Assembly (NCBI GenBank): GCA_958296295.1
Contig: OY282460.1
Location: 2,666,001-2,730,000, forward strand
Reading direction: 5' to 3'
Length of the DNA stretch: 64,000 nucleotides
Source: an uncultured Pseudomonadales bacterium
GTDB taxonomy: Bacteria > Pseudomonadota > Gammaproteobacteria > Pseudomonadales > Azotimanducaceae
The position numbers and the translations under genes were made by a program. Positions 44,670 through 51,847 of the stretch are shown here, piece by piece. The first letter of the stretch is position 1; each line of letters opens with the position of its first letter. Below the pieces are notes generated by a model. It searched no databases. It saw only the letters and a program-made list of their open reading frames with translations, and was not told the origin of the DNA.

Positions 44670-44866
44670 GGCACCCGGCGCTTAGTGCTCGGCCTGCAAA
44701 TCGCTATTCCGAAGCCTCATGCCACGCTTGGTCCGGCCCATCAAGGACGATGGCGAGATGATCACTATCCATCCAAACAGGCTTGGAAAGATGAGAGCAG
44801 GCGCGCCGGCATAGGCGATCGAAGTGGAACGGTTGAACGATCGCCCGGGCGGACGCCGACGGCGGT

Positions 44867-45448
44867 TCAGGCCAGATCGGTGGCGAGAGACGCCACGCTC
44901 TCGGCGGTCAGTGTGGCTTGGCAGCGCAATTCGTCGTGGTCTATGCCGAACGTCACCGGTTGCCCGCCGCGCACCGCGTCCACCTGCCTCTGCGATAGCT
45001 CGAAGCGCAGAAAATGCACGGCGGCGGTCTTGTCGCGGCTGGTGCGTTGCAAGTCGTCGTTGGCGAACGCGAGGGTGCGGGGCAGATCGCCCGCCGCAAG
45101 CCAAACGTGGTGCTCCACGCCCGGCATGCGGGCAAGCGCGGCGGCGCGTTCCCCGGCGTCCTCGTATTCGATCAGGAAGGTCGCCTTCCAGTTCCTGCCG
45201 TCCGGGATGAGCGCGTTGTAGGTGTCGATCTCTTGGGCGATGGCCGCCGGCTCGAAGATGCGCTCCACGCGCAGCATCTCTTGCACCTGGTATTTCATGG
45301 TGAGGAAATCCTCGAACAGCAGCGTCGCGTGGTCTCCCAAAGCGATTCGGCGGGGTTTCTTGTGGGCCAGCACGCGCTCGCGGAACGCGCCCCGCTCCAC
45401 GGCGTAGCGCTCCAGGCTCCAGAGCTGCTCGCGGCTCAGCTTGTCCAT
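44867..45448 (-). CDS. DUF3501 family protein
   Basis: A 193-residue protein with the DUF3501 pattern: MDKLSREQLWSLERYAVERG, FRERVLAHKKPRRIALG, LLFEDFLTMKYQVQEMLRVERIFE, ALIPDGRNWKATFLIEY, and KTAAVHFLRFEL near the C-terminus. The biochemical function is unknown. DUF3501 genes regularly accompany a rubrerythrin and a GlpC-like Fe-S protein, as here, so a role with them in peroxide or redox chemistry is likely. It lies 36 bases after the Fe-S protein. Confidence 0.88.
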   Translation of the reverse strand: MDKLSREQLWSLERYAVERGAFRERVLAHKKPRRIALGDHATLLFEDFLTMKYQVQEMLRVERIFEPAAIAQEIDTYNALIPDGRNWKATFLIEYEDAGERAAALARMPGVEHHVWLAAGDLPRTLAFANDDLQRTSRDKTAAVHFLRFELSQRQVDAVRGGQPVTFGIDHDELRCQATLTAESVASLATDLA

Positions 45449-45484
45449 CGCCTCGCGCCCGTCACGCCGCGTCAGCGCAGCGTC

Positions 45485-46813
45485 TCAGATGCCGTACGCG
45501 CGGCGCAGCATGGAGATCGGATGCGTGGCGCGGGTTTCGTCGCCCAAGCCGTGCTCGATCATCCGGCCGGCCATCGGGCAGTCCGAGCCGTAGGCGTCCG
45601 GCTTCGCCTCGCGCACCGCGCGCACCACCGGCCGGGCGATCTTCATTGCGGCGGCGTAGGTCTCCGCCTTCACGGCGTAGGTGCCGTCGTGGCCGGAACA
45701 GCGTTCGATCATGGTCACGCGGGTGCCGGGGATCAGCGCGAGGAACTCGCGGGTGCGCCGGCCGACGGCTTGCACGCGCTGGTGGCAGGCGGCGTGGTAG
45801 GCCACTTCGCCCAACGAATTGGCGAAGCGCGTCGAGGCGAGGCCGTCCCGATGGCGGGCCACGAGGTACTCGAACGGATCGAAGAACGCGGCGCCCACTT
45901 TCGCCACCTGCTCGTCGCCTGGAAACAAGAGCGGGATCTCCTGCCGGTACATCAACGTGCAGGACGGAACGATGGACATGAGGTCGTAACCGGCTTCCAT
46001 CGCCTCCAGGAACACCGGCAGGTTGGCGTCCTTCTTGGCGGCCACGGCGTCCAAATCGCCAAGTTCCAGCTTCGGCATGCCGCAACAGCCGGCGTCCGCC
46101 AGCAGCTTGACGGCGACGCCGTTGTGCCGCAACACGCGCACCAGATCCTCCACCACGTCCGGCTCGTTGTGCTCGCCGTAGCAGGTGACGTAAACCGCCA
46201 CCTTGCCGGTGGTGCCGGCGCCGGGCGTGGGCGTCACGTCCTCGTACACGGGCGCGACGCGCTTGCTGGCGGTGCGGGTTTGGAAGGTCGGCAGAGGCGC
46301 GTCCCGGTGGATGCCGGCCACCCGCTCGCCGATGCGGCGGAGGAGATTCGTCTTCGCCGCGCCGTTGGCCATCTGGCCGATGCCTGGCGTGGAGGCCACC
46401 TTGAACACCGGCGAGGTGCTGGTGATGAGGCGATCGCGCCAACGCGGCTTCTGCTCCTTGAACCGGGCCGCCTTGGCGCGCAGCATCAGATGCGGAAAGT
46501 CCACGGCCCAGTCGTGGGGCGGCAGGTACGGGCACTTGGTTTCGGCGCAAAGGTCGCACAGGTAGCACTGGGCCACCACCTTGTCGTAGTCCGCCTTGGC
46601 CACGCCGTCCACCTCCATCGTGTCCGATTCGTCGACCAGATCGAACAAGGTGGGAAACGCCGCGCACAGGTTCACGCAGCGGCGGCAACCGTGGCAAATG
46701 TCGAACACCCGTTCGAGTTCGGCGTCCACGGCGTCGCGGTCGTGGAAGTCCGCGCCCTGCCAGTCGATGGGCAGGCGCTTGGGCGCTTGGAGATTGCCTT
46801 CGGCGATGGGCAT
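45485..46813 (-). CDS. GlpC/heterodisulfide-reductase-like Fe-S oxidoreductase
   Basis: A 442-residue protein with two 4Fe-4S ferredoxin-type clusters near the N-terminus ([17 protein letters not shown] and [16 protein letters not shown]) and two CCG domains behind them ([11 protein letters not shown], and HAACHQRV...[11 protein letters not shown]). This is the layout of GlpC and HdrD-type electron-transfer subunits. It lacks a flavin or membrane anchor and probably passes electrons to its neighbour, the rubrerythrin (46848-47264), which needs a reductant. Middle member of the rubrerythrin - Fe-S protein - DUF3501 operon. Confidence 0.87.
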   Translation of the reverse strand: MPIAEGNLQAPKRLPIDWQGADFHDRDAVDAELERVFDICHGCRRCVNLCAAFPTLFDLVDESDTMEVDGVAKADYDKVVAQCYLCDLCAETKCPYLPPHDWAVDFPHLMLRAKAARFKEQKPRWRDRLITSTSPVFKVASTPGIGQMANGAAKTNLLRRIGERVAGIHRDAPLPTFQTRTASKRVAPVYEDVTPTPGAGTTGKVAVYVTCYGEHNEPDVVEDLVRVLRHNGVAVKLLADAGCCGMPKLELGDLDAVAAKKDANLPVFLEAMEAGYDLMSIVPSCTLMYRQEIPLLFPGDEQVAKVGAAFFDPFEYLVARHRDGLASTRFANSLGEVAYHAACHQRVQAVGRRTREFLALIPGTRVTMIERCSGHDGTYAVKAETYAAAMKIARPVVRAVREAKPDAYGSDCPMAGRMIEHGLGDETRATHPISMLRRAYGI

Positions 46814-46847
46814 GTGGCGGGGCCGCCGTTTACCTAAAGGCGAAGCG

Positions 46848-47264
46848 CTATGCCAGCGCTTCCAAAGCTCTTTGGAAGCGGTTGGCGTGGGATCGCTCGG
46901 CCTTGGCGAGCGTCTCGAACCAGTCCGCGATCTCCTCGAAGCCTTCTTGGCGCGCCGTCTTGGCCATGCCCGGGTACATGTCCGTGTACTCGTGCGTCTC
47001 GCCGGCGATGGCCGCCTTCAGATTGTCGCCGGTGGCGCCGATGGGCAAGCCGGTGGCCGGATCACCCACGGCCTCCAAGTACTCCAGATGGCCGTGCGCG
47101 TGACCGGTCTCGCCTTCGGCGGTGGAACGGAACACGGCGGCCACGTCGTTCTCGCCTTCAATGTCGGCCTTGGCCGCGAAGTAGAGGTAGCGGCGGTTGG
47201 CCTGGGATTCGCCGGCGAAGGCGTCCTTCAGGTTTTGCAGGGTTTGGCTTGCCCCGAGTTGCAT
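46848..47264 (-). CDS. rbr1: Rubrerythrin-family diiron peroxidase, copy 1
   Basis: A 138-residue four-helix-bundle protein: [58 protein letters not shown] and [17 protein letters not shown] supply the paired E-x-x-H/E ligands for a diiron site. It lacks the C-terminal rubredoxin domain of classical rubrerythrin, so an external electron donor is needed. Rubrerythrins reduce hydrogen peroxide. It is 129/138 identical to the second copy at 48448-48864, counted directly. An OxyR box lies just upstream, and the Fe-S protein and DUF3501 genes follow. Confidence 0.9.
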   Translation of the reverse strand: MQLGASQTLQNLKDAFAGESQANRRYLYFAAKADIEGENDVAAVFRSTAEGETGHAHGHLEYLEAVGDPATGLPIGATGDNLKAAIAGETHEYTDMYPGMAKTARQEGFEEIADWFETLAKAERSHANRFQRALEALA

Positions 47265-47293
47265 GGCGATCGCCTCTTGCTGTGACTTGCGAA

Positions 47294-47299
47294 CACGAT
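47294..47299 (-). promoter_or_regulatory. Candidate -10 of the rbr1 operon
   Basis: TATCGT on the minus strand, with TGGCAT 16 bases upstream as a weak -35. The OxyR box ends next to this -35, the arrangement expected for OxyR-activated promoters, which usually have poor -35 elements. Confidence 0.35.
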
Positions 47300-47322
47300 A
47301 CCCCGAGGCGCGGCGAATGCCA

Positions 47323-47359
47323 GTTGAATCTCTCTATGACAACGATAGGCGCGGACTAT
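47323..47359 (-). promoter_or_regulatory. OxyR binding site upstream of rbr1
   Basis: On the minus strand the order is ATAG (47356-47359), 7 bases, CTAT (47345-47348), 7 bases, ATAG (47334-47337), 7 bases, CAAC (47323-47326). The OxyR consensus is ATAGnTnnnAnCTAT, 7 bases, ATAGnTnnnAnCTAT. Three of four tetramers are exact and all three spacers are exactly seven bases. The site overlaps the oxyR stop codon and sits about 60-95 bases before the rbr1 start. Confidence 0.7.
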
Positions 47360-48252
47360 CGCGCTGGCCCGGAGCGGTGCGCCATCGCTTCGCGCAGCAG
47401 GCGCGTGAGCACCTCGAACAGGGGCGTGCGCGTCGAGCTCGCCCGCCAGCAGATGCCGATGGTGCGGTGCGGCCCGTCGCGGTCCGCGAAGGGAATGTAG
47501 CGAACATTGGGCGGGCCTTGGGCGGCGAGTTCCGGCATCAACGTGACGCCCATGTTCGCCGCCACCATCTGCCGCAAGGTCTCAAGGCTGGTGGCCCGGA
47601 AGCTCTTGTTCTCCACCGCCCTGCTCGACCGGCAGATCGCCAACGCCTGATCGCGCAAACAATGGCCGTCCTCCAACAGCAACACCTGCTCCTGATCGAG
47701 TTCGGCCTCGAAGACGGCTTCCCGCTCGGCGTGCCGGTGGCGCGGCGAAACGGCGAAATAGAAGGGCTCGTCGAAAATCGGCGCTTCGGCCACATCGTCC
47801 AACTGCGCCGGCAACGCGACAATGACGGCTTCCACCTCGGCGCGCTCCAGCTGGCCCAGGATGTCGGCGGTGCGGCCTTCCACCACCTCCATGTCGAGAT
47901 TCGGCAGCCGCGCGTACACGGCGGGAAGCACCAGCGGCAAGAGGTACGGCGCCACGGTGGGTATCACGCCGAGGCGCAAGGTGCCGCCGAGGGGGTCGCG
48001 GTGCTCGCGCGCCAACCGCACCAGGGCGTCCACGCCGCGCAAAACCTCGTTGGCTTGCGCAACGACGCGCCGACCAACCGCTGTCGGCACCACCCGTCTG
48101 CCACGCTCGATGAGGCGCGCGCCGAGCGCCTCCTCCAGCTTCCTGATCTGCGAGGAGAGCGTTGGTTGCGTCACATGGCAGGCCTCGGCCGCCCGGCCAA
48201 AGTGGCGATGTTCGGCCACAGCCACCAGGTACCTGAGGTCGCGCAGGTTCAC
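47356..48252 (-). CDS. oxyR: Peroxide-sensing LysR-type regulator OxyR
   Basis: A 298-residue LysR regulator. The helix-turn-helix is in [20 protein letters not shown] and [16 protein letters not shown], almost identical to known OxyR. The redox switch is preserved: Cys198 in [12 protein letters not shown] and Cys207 in ALAICRSS, nine residues apart as in E. coli Cys199/Cys208. Peroxide forms the disulfide and turns on transcription. GTG 48252 gives the canonical OxyR start; an ATG at 48330 would add 26 residues without homology. It is flanked by two rubrerythrin genes in the same direction; an OxyR box overlaps its stop codon. Confidence 0.95.
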   Translation of the reverse strand: MNLRDLRYLVAVAEHRHFGRAAEACHVTQPTLSSQIRKLEEALGARLIERGRRVVPTAVGRRVVAQANEVLRGVDALVRLAREHRDPLGGTLRLGVIPTVAPYLLPLVLPAVYARLPNLDMEVVEGRTADILGQLERAEVEAVIVALPAQLDDVAEAPIFDEPFYFAVSPRHRHAEREAVFEAELDQEQVLLLEDGHCLRDQALAICRSSRAVENKSFRATSLETLRQMVAANMGVTLMPELAAQGPPNVRYIPFADRDGPHRTIGICWRASSTRTPLFEVLTRLLREAMAHRSGPAR

Positions 48253-48447
48253 ACGCCGCGCGTCACGCGCCGCCGGCGTTGCCGATTCGCTAACCGAGGG
48301 ATCGCGAGTTGCCTGCCCGCCGGACGTCATGCGGCTTGCGCGCCAAGCTCGATCGGGCATCGCGTGGCGAGCGCTGGCGCGCCGCCGCCGACGAGCGGCC
48401 CACGCCCGCCATCGTTTCCGCCGGCGGGCGTTTGTCGCCGGGGCGGT

Positions 48448-48864
48448 CTACGCCATAGCGTCCAGCGCCTTCTGGAAGCGGTTGGCGTGCGAGCGTTCGG
48501 CCTTGGCGAGGGTCTCGAACCAGTCCGCGATCTCCTCGAAACCCTCGTCCCGCGCCGTCTTGGCCATGCCCGGGTACATGTCGGTGTACTCGTGCGTCTC
48601 GCCGGCGATGGCGGCCTTCAGGTTGTCGCCGGTGCCGCCGATGGGCAACCCGGTGGCCGGATCGCCCACGCCTTCCAAGTACTCCAAGTGGCCGTGCGCG
48701 TGGCCCGTCTCCCCCTCGGCGGTGGAGCGGAACACCGCCGCCACGTCGTTCTCGCCTTCGATGTCGGCCTTGGCCGCGAAGTAGAGGTAGCGGCGGTTCG
48801 CTTGGGATTCGCCGGCGAAGGCGTCCTTCAGGTTCTGCAAGGTTTGGCTGGTGCTGAGTTCCAC
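48448..48864 (-). CDS. rbr2: Rubrerythrin-family diiron peroxidase, copy 2
   Basis: 138 residues, differing from copy 1 at nine positions, mostly at the two ends and in the EGVGD/GGTGD turn. All diiron ligands ([46 protein letters not shown]) are retained, and the rubredoxin domain is again missing. Start GTG 48864 has a strong SD (GAAGGGAG). TATGAT on the minus strand near 48897-48902 is a candidate -10. I found no OxyR box here equal to the one before copy 1. It lies upstream of oxyR on the same strand and divergent from the MATE gene. Confidence 0.9.
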   Translation of the reverse strand: MELSTSQTLQNLKDAFAGESQANRRYLYFAAKADIEGENDVAAVFRSTAEGETGHAHGHLEYLEGVGDPATGLPIGGTGDNLKAAIAGETHEYTDMYPGMAKTARDEGFEEIADWFETLAKAERSHANRFQKALDAMA

Positions 48865-48981
48865 GTTGGCTCCCTTCTATCGTGGTGCGGGTCGTGATCA
48901 TACAACCCCACGACGCCGCGCGGCCACGTTCGGCATCGCTTGTACAATTCCGTCCCCCTTCTTCCCTTCCAAGGCCACGAA

Positions 48982-50436
48982 ATGCGCCACGCCGCGCTGG
49001 CCGAATTGCGCACGCTCGGCGCGCTCGCCGCCCCCATCGTCATCACCCAGCTCTCGCAGATGGCCATGGGCGTCGCGGACGCGGTGATGGCCGGCAACGT
49101 CAGCGCCACCGACCTCGCCGGAGTCACCCTCGGCGGCAGCCTGTATTGGCCAATCCTGTTGTTCATGCAGGGCCTGGTGATGGCGGTGGCGCCGACCGTT
49201 TCGCAACTGCACGGCGCCGGGCGCACGGGCGAGGCCGGAGCGCATGTGCGCCAAGCGCTGTGGGTCGCCGTGAGCGGAGGGGTGCTGGTCACCATCGCGC
49301 TGCACCACGCCGAGCCTCTCTACCGGCTGGTGGGCGTGGACGAGCGGGGCATTCCGGTCGCGGTCGGGTATCTTGAAGCCGCGAGCCTTGGCTTGACGCC
49401 CCTGCTCGCCTACGTCGCCCTGCGCTACCTGTGCGAAGGCATGGCGTGGCCGCGCGCGGCGATGTGGATCAGCGCCACCGCCTTCCCGCTCAAGGTGGGA
49501 TTGAACTGGATTTTCATCCACGGCTGGCCGGCGGTCGGCTTGCCGGCGCTCGGCGGCGTGGGCTGCGGCTGGGCCACGGCCATCACCATGACCTACTCGC
49601 TGGTGGTGATGGTGTTCGTGGTCTCGCTGTCGCGCATTCGCGCCTCCAACGTGTTCGCCGCCTTCTCGGCGCCCTCAGCTCGGCGAATACGATCGTTGCT
49701 GGCCTTGGGTCTGCCCATCGGCTTCACGCTTTTTTTGGAGCTGGCCTTCTTCTCCTTCGTCTCGCTGCTGGTGGGACGCATAGGCGTCGAGACGGTGGCG
49801 GCGCATCAAGTGGCTTTCAACGTGGTCAGCGTGGCTTTCATGGTGCCGCTCGCCATCGGCATGGCCGCGACCGTGCGCGTTGGCGTGAACGTCGGCGCCG
49901 GGAACACCGCCGCGGCCAGAACATCGGCTTGGGTGGCGGTGGCCACGACTTGCGTCTGGGGCGTGGCCATCGCCACGGCACTCATGGTGTTGCGGCACGA
50001 AATAGTGACCAGCTACACGGACGAGCCGGAGGTGATCCGCCTCGCCGCGGCGCTGCTCGCCCTCGGCGCCCTCTTCCAAGTGTTCGACGCCACCCAAGTG
50101 ACCATCATGGGCGCGCTGCGCGGCTACAAGGACACCCGGGCGCCGATGGTGGTCGCCGCGTTCGCCTACTGGCTGGTTGGGTTGCCGATCGGCTACATCG
50201 CCTGTTTCGGAGACGCCGACGTGGTCGCAGCGTTGAACGCGGCGGTGAATGCGGTGCCGAAATGGGCGCGCGGCCCCGGCGGTGAACTTGCGATCAACCG
50301 CGTCGAAGGCATGGGCGTGCGCGGACTCTGGTGGGGGTTGGTGGCGGGATTGGCCGTCGCCGCCCTCGCCCTCGTGGCGCGGCTGGCCAGAGTGTCCGGC
50401 GATCCGGCGCGGATCGCGCAGCTGCGGCTCCGGTAG
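48982..50436 (+). CDS. MATE-family multidrug efflux transporter (NorM-like)
   Basis: A 484-residue membrane protein with 12 hydrophobic helices in two homologous halves. Half one starts RTLGALAAPIVITQLSQMAMGVADAVMAGN and continues LGGSLYWPILLFMQGLVMAVAPTVSQLHGAG; half two starts LLALGLPIGFTLFLELAFFSF and contains HQVAFNVVSVAFMVPLAIGMAATVRVG. This is the NorM branch, which exports cationic drugs in exchange for Na+ or H+. ATG 48982 is chosen because TACAAT at 48943-48948 looks like the -10. A stretch near residues 405-440 (AALNAAVNAVPKWARGPGGELAI) is a longer hydrophilic loop than usual. Divergent from rbr2. Confidence 0.88.
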   Translation: MRHAALAELRTLGALAAPIVITQLSQMAMGVADAVMAGNVSATDLAGVTLGGSLYWPILLFMQGLVMAVAPTVSQLHGAGRTGEAGAHVRQALWVAVSGGVLVTIALHHAEPLYRLVGVDERGIPVAVGYLEAASLGLTPLLAYVALRYLCEGMAWPRAAMWISATAFPLKVGLNWIFIHGWPAVGLPALGGVGCGWATAITMTYSLVVMVFVVSLSRIRASNVFAAFSAPSARRIRSLLALGLPIGFTLFLELAFFSFVSLLVGRIGVETVAAHQVAFNVVSVAFMVPLAIGMAATVRVGVNVGAGNTAAARTSAWVAVATTCVWGVAIATALMVLRHEIVTSYTDEPEVIRLAAALLALGALFQVFDATQVTIMGALRGYKDTRAPMVVAAFAYWLVGLPIGYIACFGDADVVAALNAAVNAVPKWARGPGGELAINRVEGMGVRGLWWGLVAGLAVAALALVARLARVSGDPARIAQLRLR

Positions 50437-50457
50437 CGACGCGCAACGCCAGCGGCG

Positions 50458-51243
50458 TCATTGCGCGCCGACGGAAAAGGCGACCATGGCGCAGGCGACA
50501 GCGTTGGTGAGCATGTGCAGGACGATGGGCACGGTGATGGTGTTCGTCCGGTGCCGCGCCACGCCGAGCAGCAGGCCGTAGGCGAATATGCCGCCCATCT
50601 CGAACGCGTCGTATTGCGCATGCAGGCCGGCCCACAACACCGCGGTAAGGAAAATCGTCCCGTGAGCCTTCAGCCGCGACAGGGCCCAGCCGCGAAAGAG
50701 AAAGCCCCTGAAGAACGCCTCTTCAAAGACCGGCGCCGCCACCACGAGGGCAAGCCAAAGCAGCGCCGGGCTGGTGGCCGTGGCGTAGACCTCCGCCATG
50801 AACGGCGACGCCTCGCGATCGAGGAGGAACGCCAACCCGTCGAAAACCGCCCAGAAACCGGCGGCGCCCAGAATCCACAACAGCAAAGACCGCAGCCGGG
50901 GGACTCTGATAGCGAGGTATTCGCGCGGCGACAATCGGCCGCGAAGGATCGCCAGCAGCAGCAGCAACGCCACGCAGACGAGCGCCGACACCAAAGTGGC
51001 GACCGCAACGTACATGCCATCGGTTGCCCATTCGGTGATGGGCCGTTCAACATCCGCGATAGCGACGAACGCCACGAGAGTGGCACCTTGCAAGCCCGCC
51101 CAGGCGGCGAAGACCAACAGGCCCCAGCCCGCCGTGCCCCAAAAGCCCGGAGGTGCTTCTTGCGTCCGCGTTCGGTTGTTTGGCGCTCCCTCTGGAACCG
51201 CTGGGTGCCGCTCGGCGCTCGGCGCTTGGTCGTTGGCGGTCAT
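50458..51243 (-). CDS. CPBP-family intramembrane glutamic endopeptidase
   Basis: A 261-residue membrane protein with about seven helices. The CPBP (CAAX protease, Abi) motifs are present: APVFEEAFFRGFLFRGW (EExxxR), AVLWAGLHAQYD (second motif, His), and PIVLHMLTNAVA (third motif). These residues form the intramembrane catalytic site. Targets in bacteria are mostly unknown. The N-terminal 50 residues are polar. ATG 51243 is taken as start; the frame runs on upstream. It converges with the MATE gene and precedes no partner. Confidence 0.85.
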   Translation of the reverse strand: MTANDQAPSAERHPAVPEGAPNNRTRTQEAPPGFWGTAGWGLLVFAAWAGLQGATLVAFVAIADVERPITEWATDGMYVAVATLVSALVCVALLLLLAILRGRLSPREYLAIRVPRLRSLLLWILGAAGFWAVFDGLAFLLDREASPFMAEVYATATSPALLWLALVVAAPVFEEAFFRGFLFRGWALSRLKAHGTIFLTAVLWAGLHAQYDAFEMGGIFAYGLLLGVARHRTNTITVPIVLHMLTNAVACAMVAFSVGAQ

Positions 51244-51301
51244 CGGCGAATCATGGCGGATGGCGGGGTGTCGGGCTGACGCCCGGCGCAAGGCCCGCCA
51301 C

Positions 51302-51847
51302 TCAAACGCGGCTGCTGCGCCAGTGCAGGAACGCCAGCGCCACGATCCCGACGAAACCGCCGAGCGCGAGCGCCGGGATCGTGGCGGATTGTTCCGCGCA
51401 TTCGCCGGTGCCGCTCAACATGGCGCGCAGAATGTCGCCGAGCGGGAAGGCGTCGAGCATGTAGCCGAAATCCACCCCGCAGCTGGGCACCTGGTCCGCC
51501 GGCAGCGTCAGCAGGTGCAGGTGGCGCACGGAGAAGTAGCCGCCGCCGACCGCCGCCAGCCCCGCGAGCACGGGATAGACGCGCCGGCGCGGGCTGTGCG
51601 CGAATCCGGCCAGGGCAACGAGCCCCGCCAGCAGAACCCAAAGCCGCTGATTGATGCACAGCGCGCACGGCACCTGCCCGAAACCGTATTCCAGAATCAG
51701 GGCGCCGCCGAGCAGCGCGGCGGTCCAACCGATCATGGCCAAGCTCCACCATTCGCGGCGGTCGATGGCGCGCCAAAGGGCGGGCAGCGCGCCGCCCGCC
51801 CCCGCCTTCGCCGGTCCCCCGCCGCTTGCGGTGGCCGCTCTGGCCAT
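51302..51847 (-). CDS. dsbB: Disulfide bond formation protein DsbB
   Basis: A 181-residue inner-membrane protein that reoxidises DsbA and passes electrons to quinone. Four helices and both periplasmic cysteine pairs are present: Cys61/Cys64 in QVPCALCINQRLW, and Cys123 and Cys150 in PSCGVDFGYMLDAF and GTGECAEQS. The arginine after CALC (NQR) interacts with quinone in E. coli DsbB. The N-terminus has 20 extra Ala/Gly-rich residues. The ATG overlaps the stop of the PBP1A gene (TGATG). No dsbA is in the window. Confidence 0.92.
   Translation of the reverse strand: MARAATASGGGPAKAGAGGALPALWRAIDRREWWSLAMIGWTAALLGGALILEYGFGQVPCALCINQRLWVLLAGLVALAGFAHSPRRRVYPVLAGLAAVGGGYFSVRHLHLLTLPADQVPSCGVDFGYMLDAFPLGDILRAMLSGTGECAEQSATIPALALGGFVGIVALAFLHWRSSRV

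Noticed and set aside
44517-45221. A 234-codon plus-strand ORF near DUF3501
   Set aside because: It runs antisense into DUF3501, a clear family member, and has no motifs of its own.
48865-48981. A second OxyR box between rbr2 and the MATE gene
   Set aside because: Only isolated CTAT and ATAC-like tetramers occur; no set with 7-base spacers.
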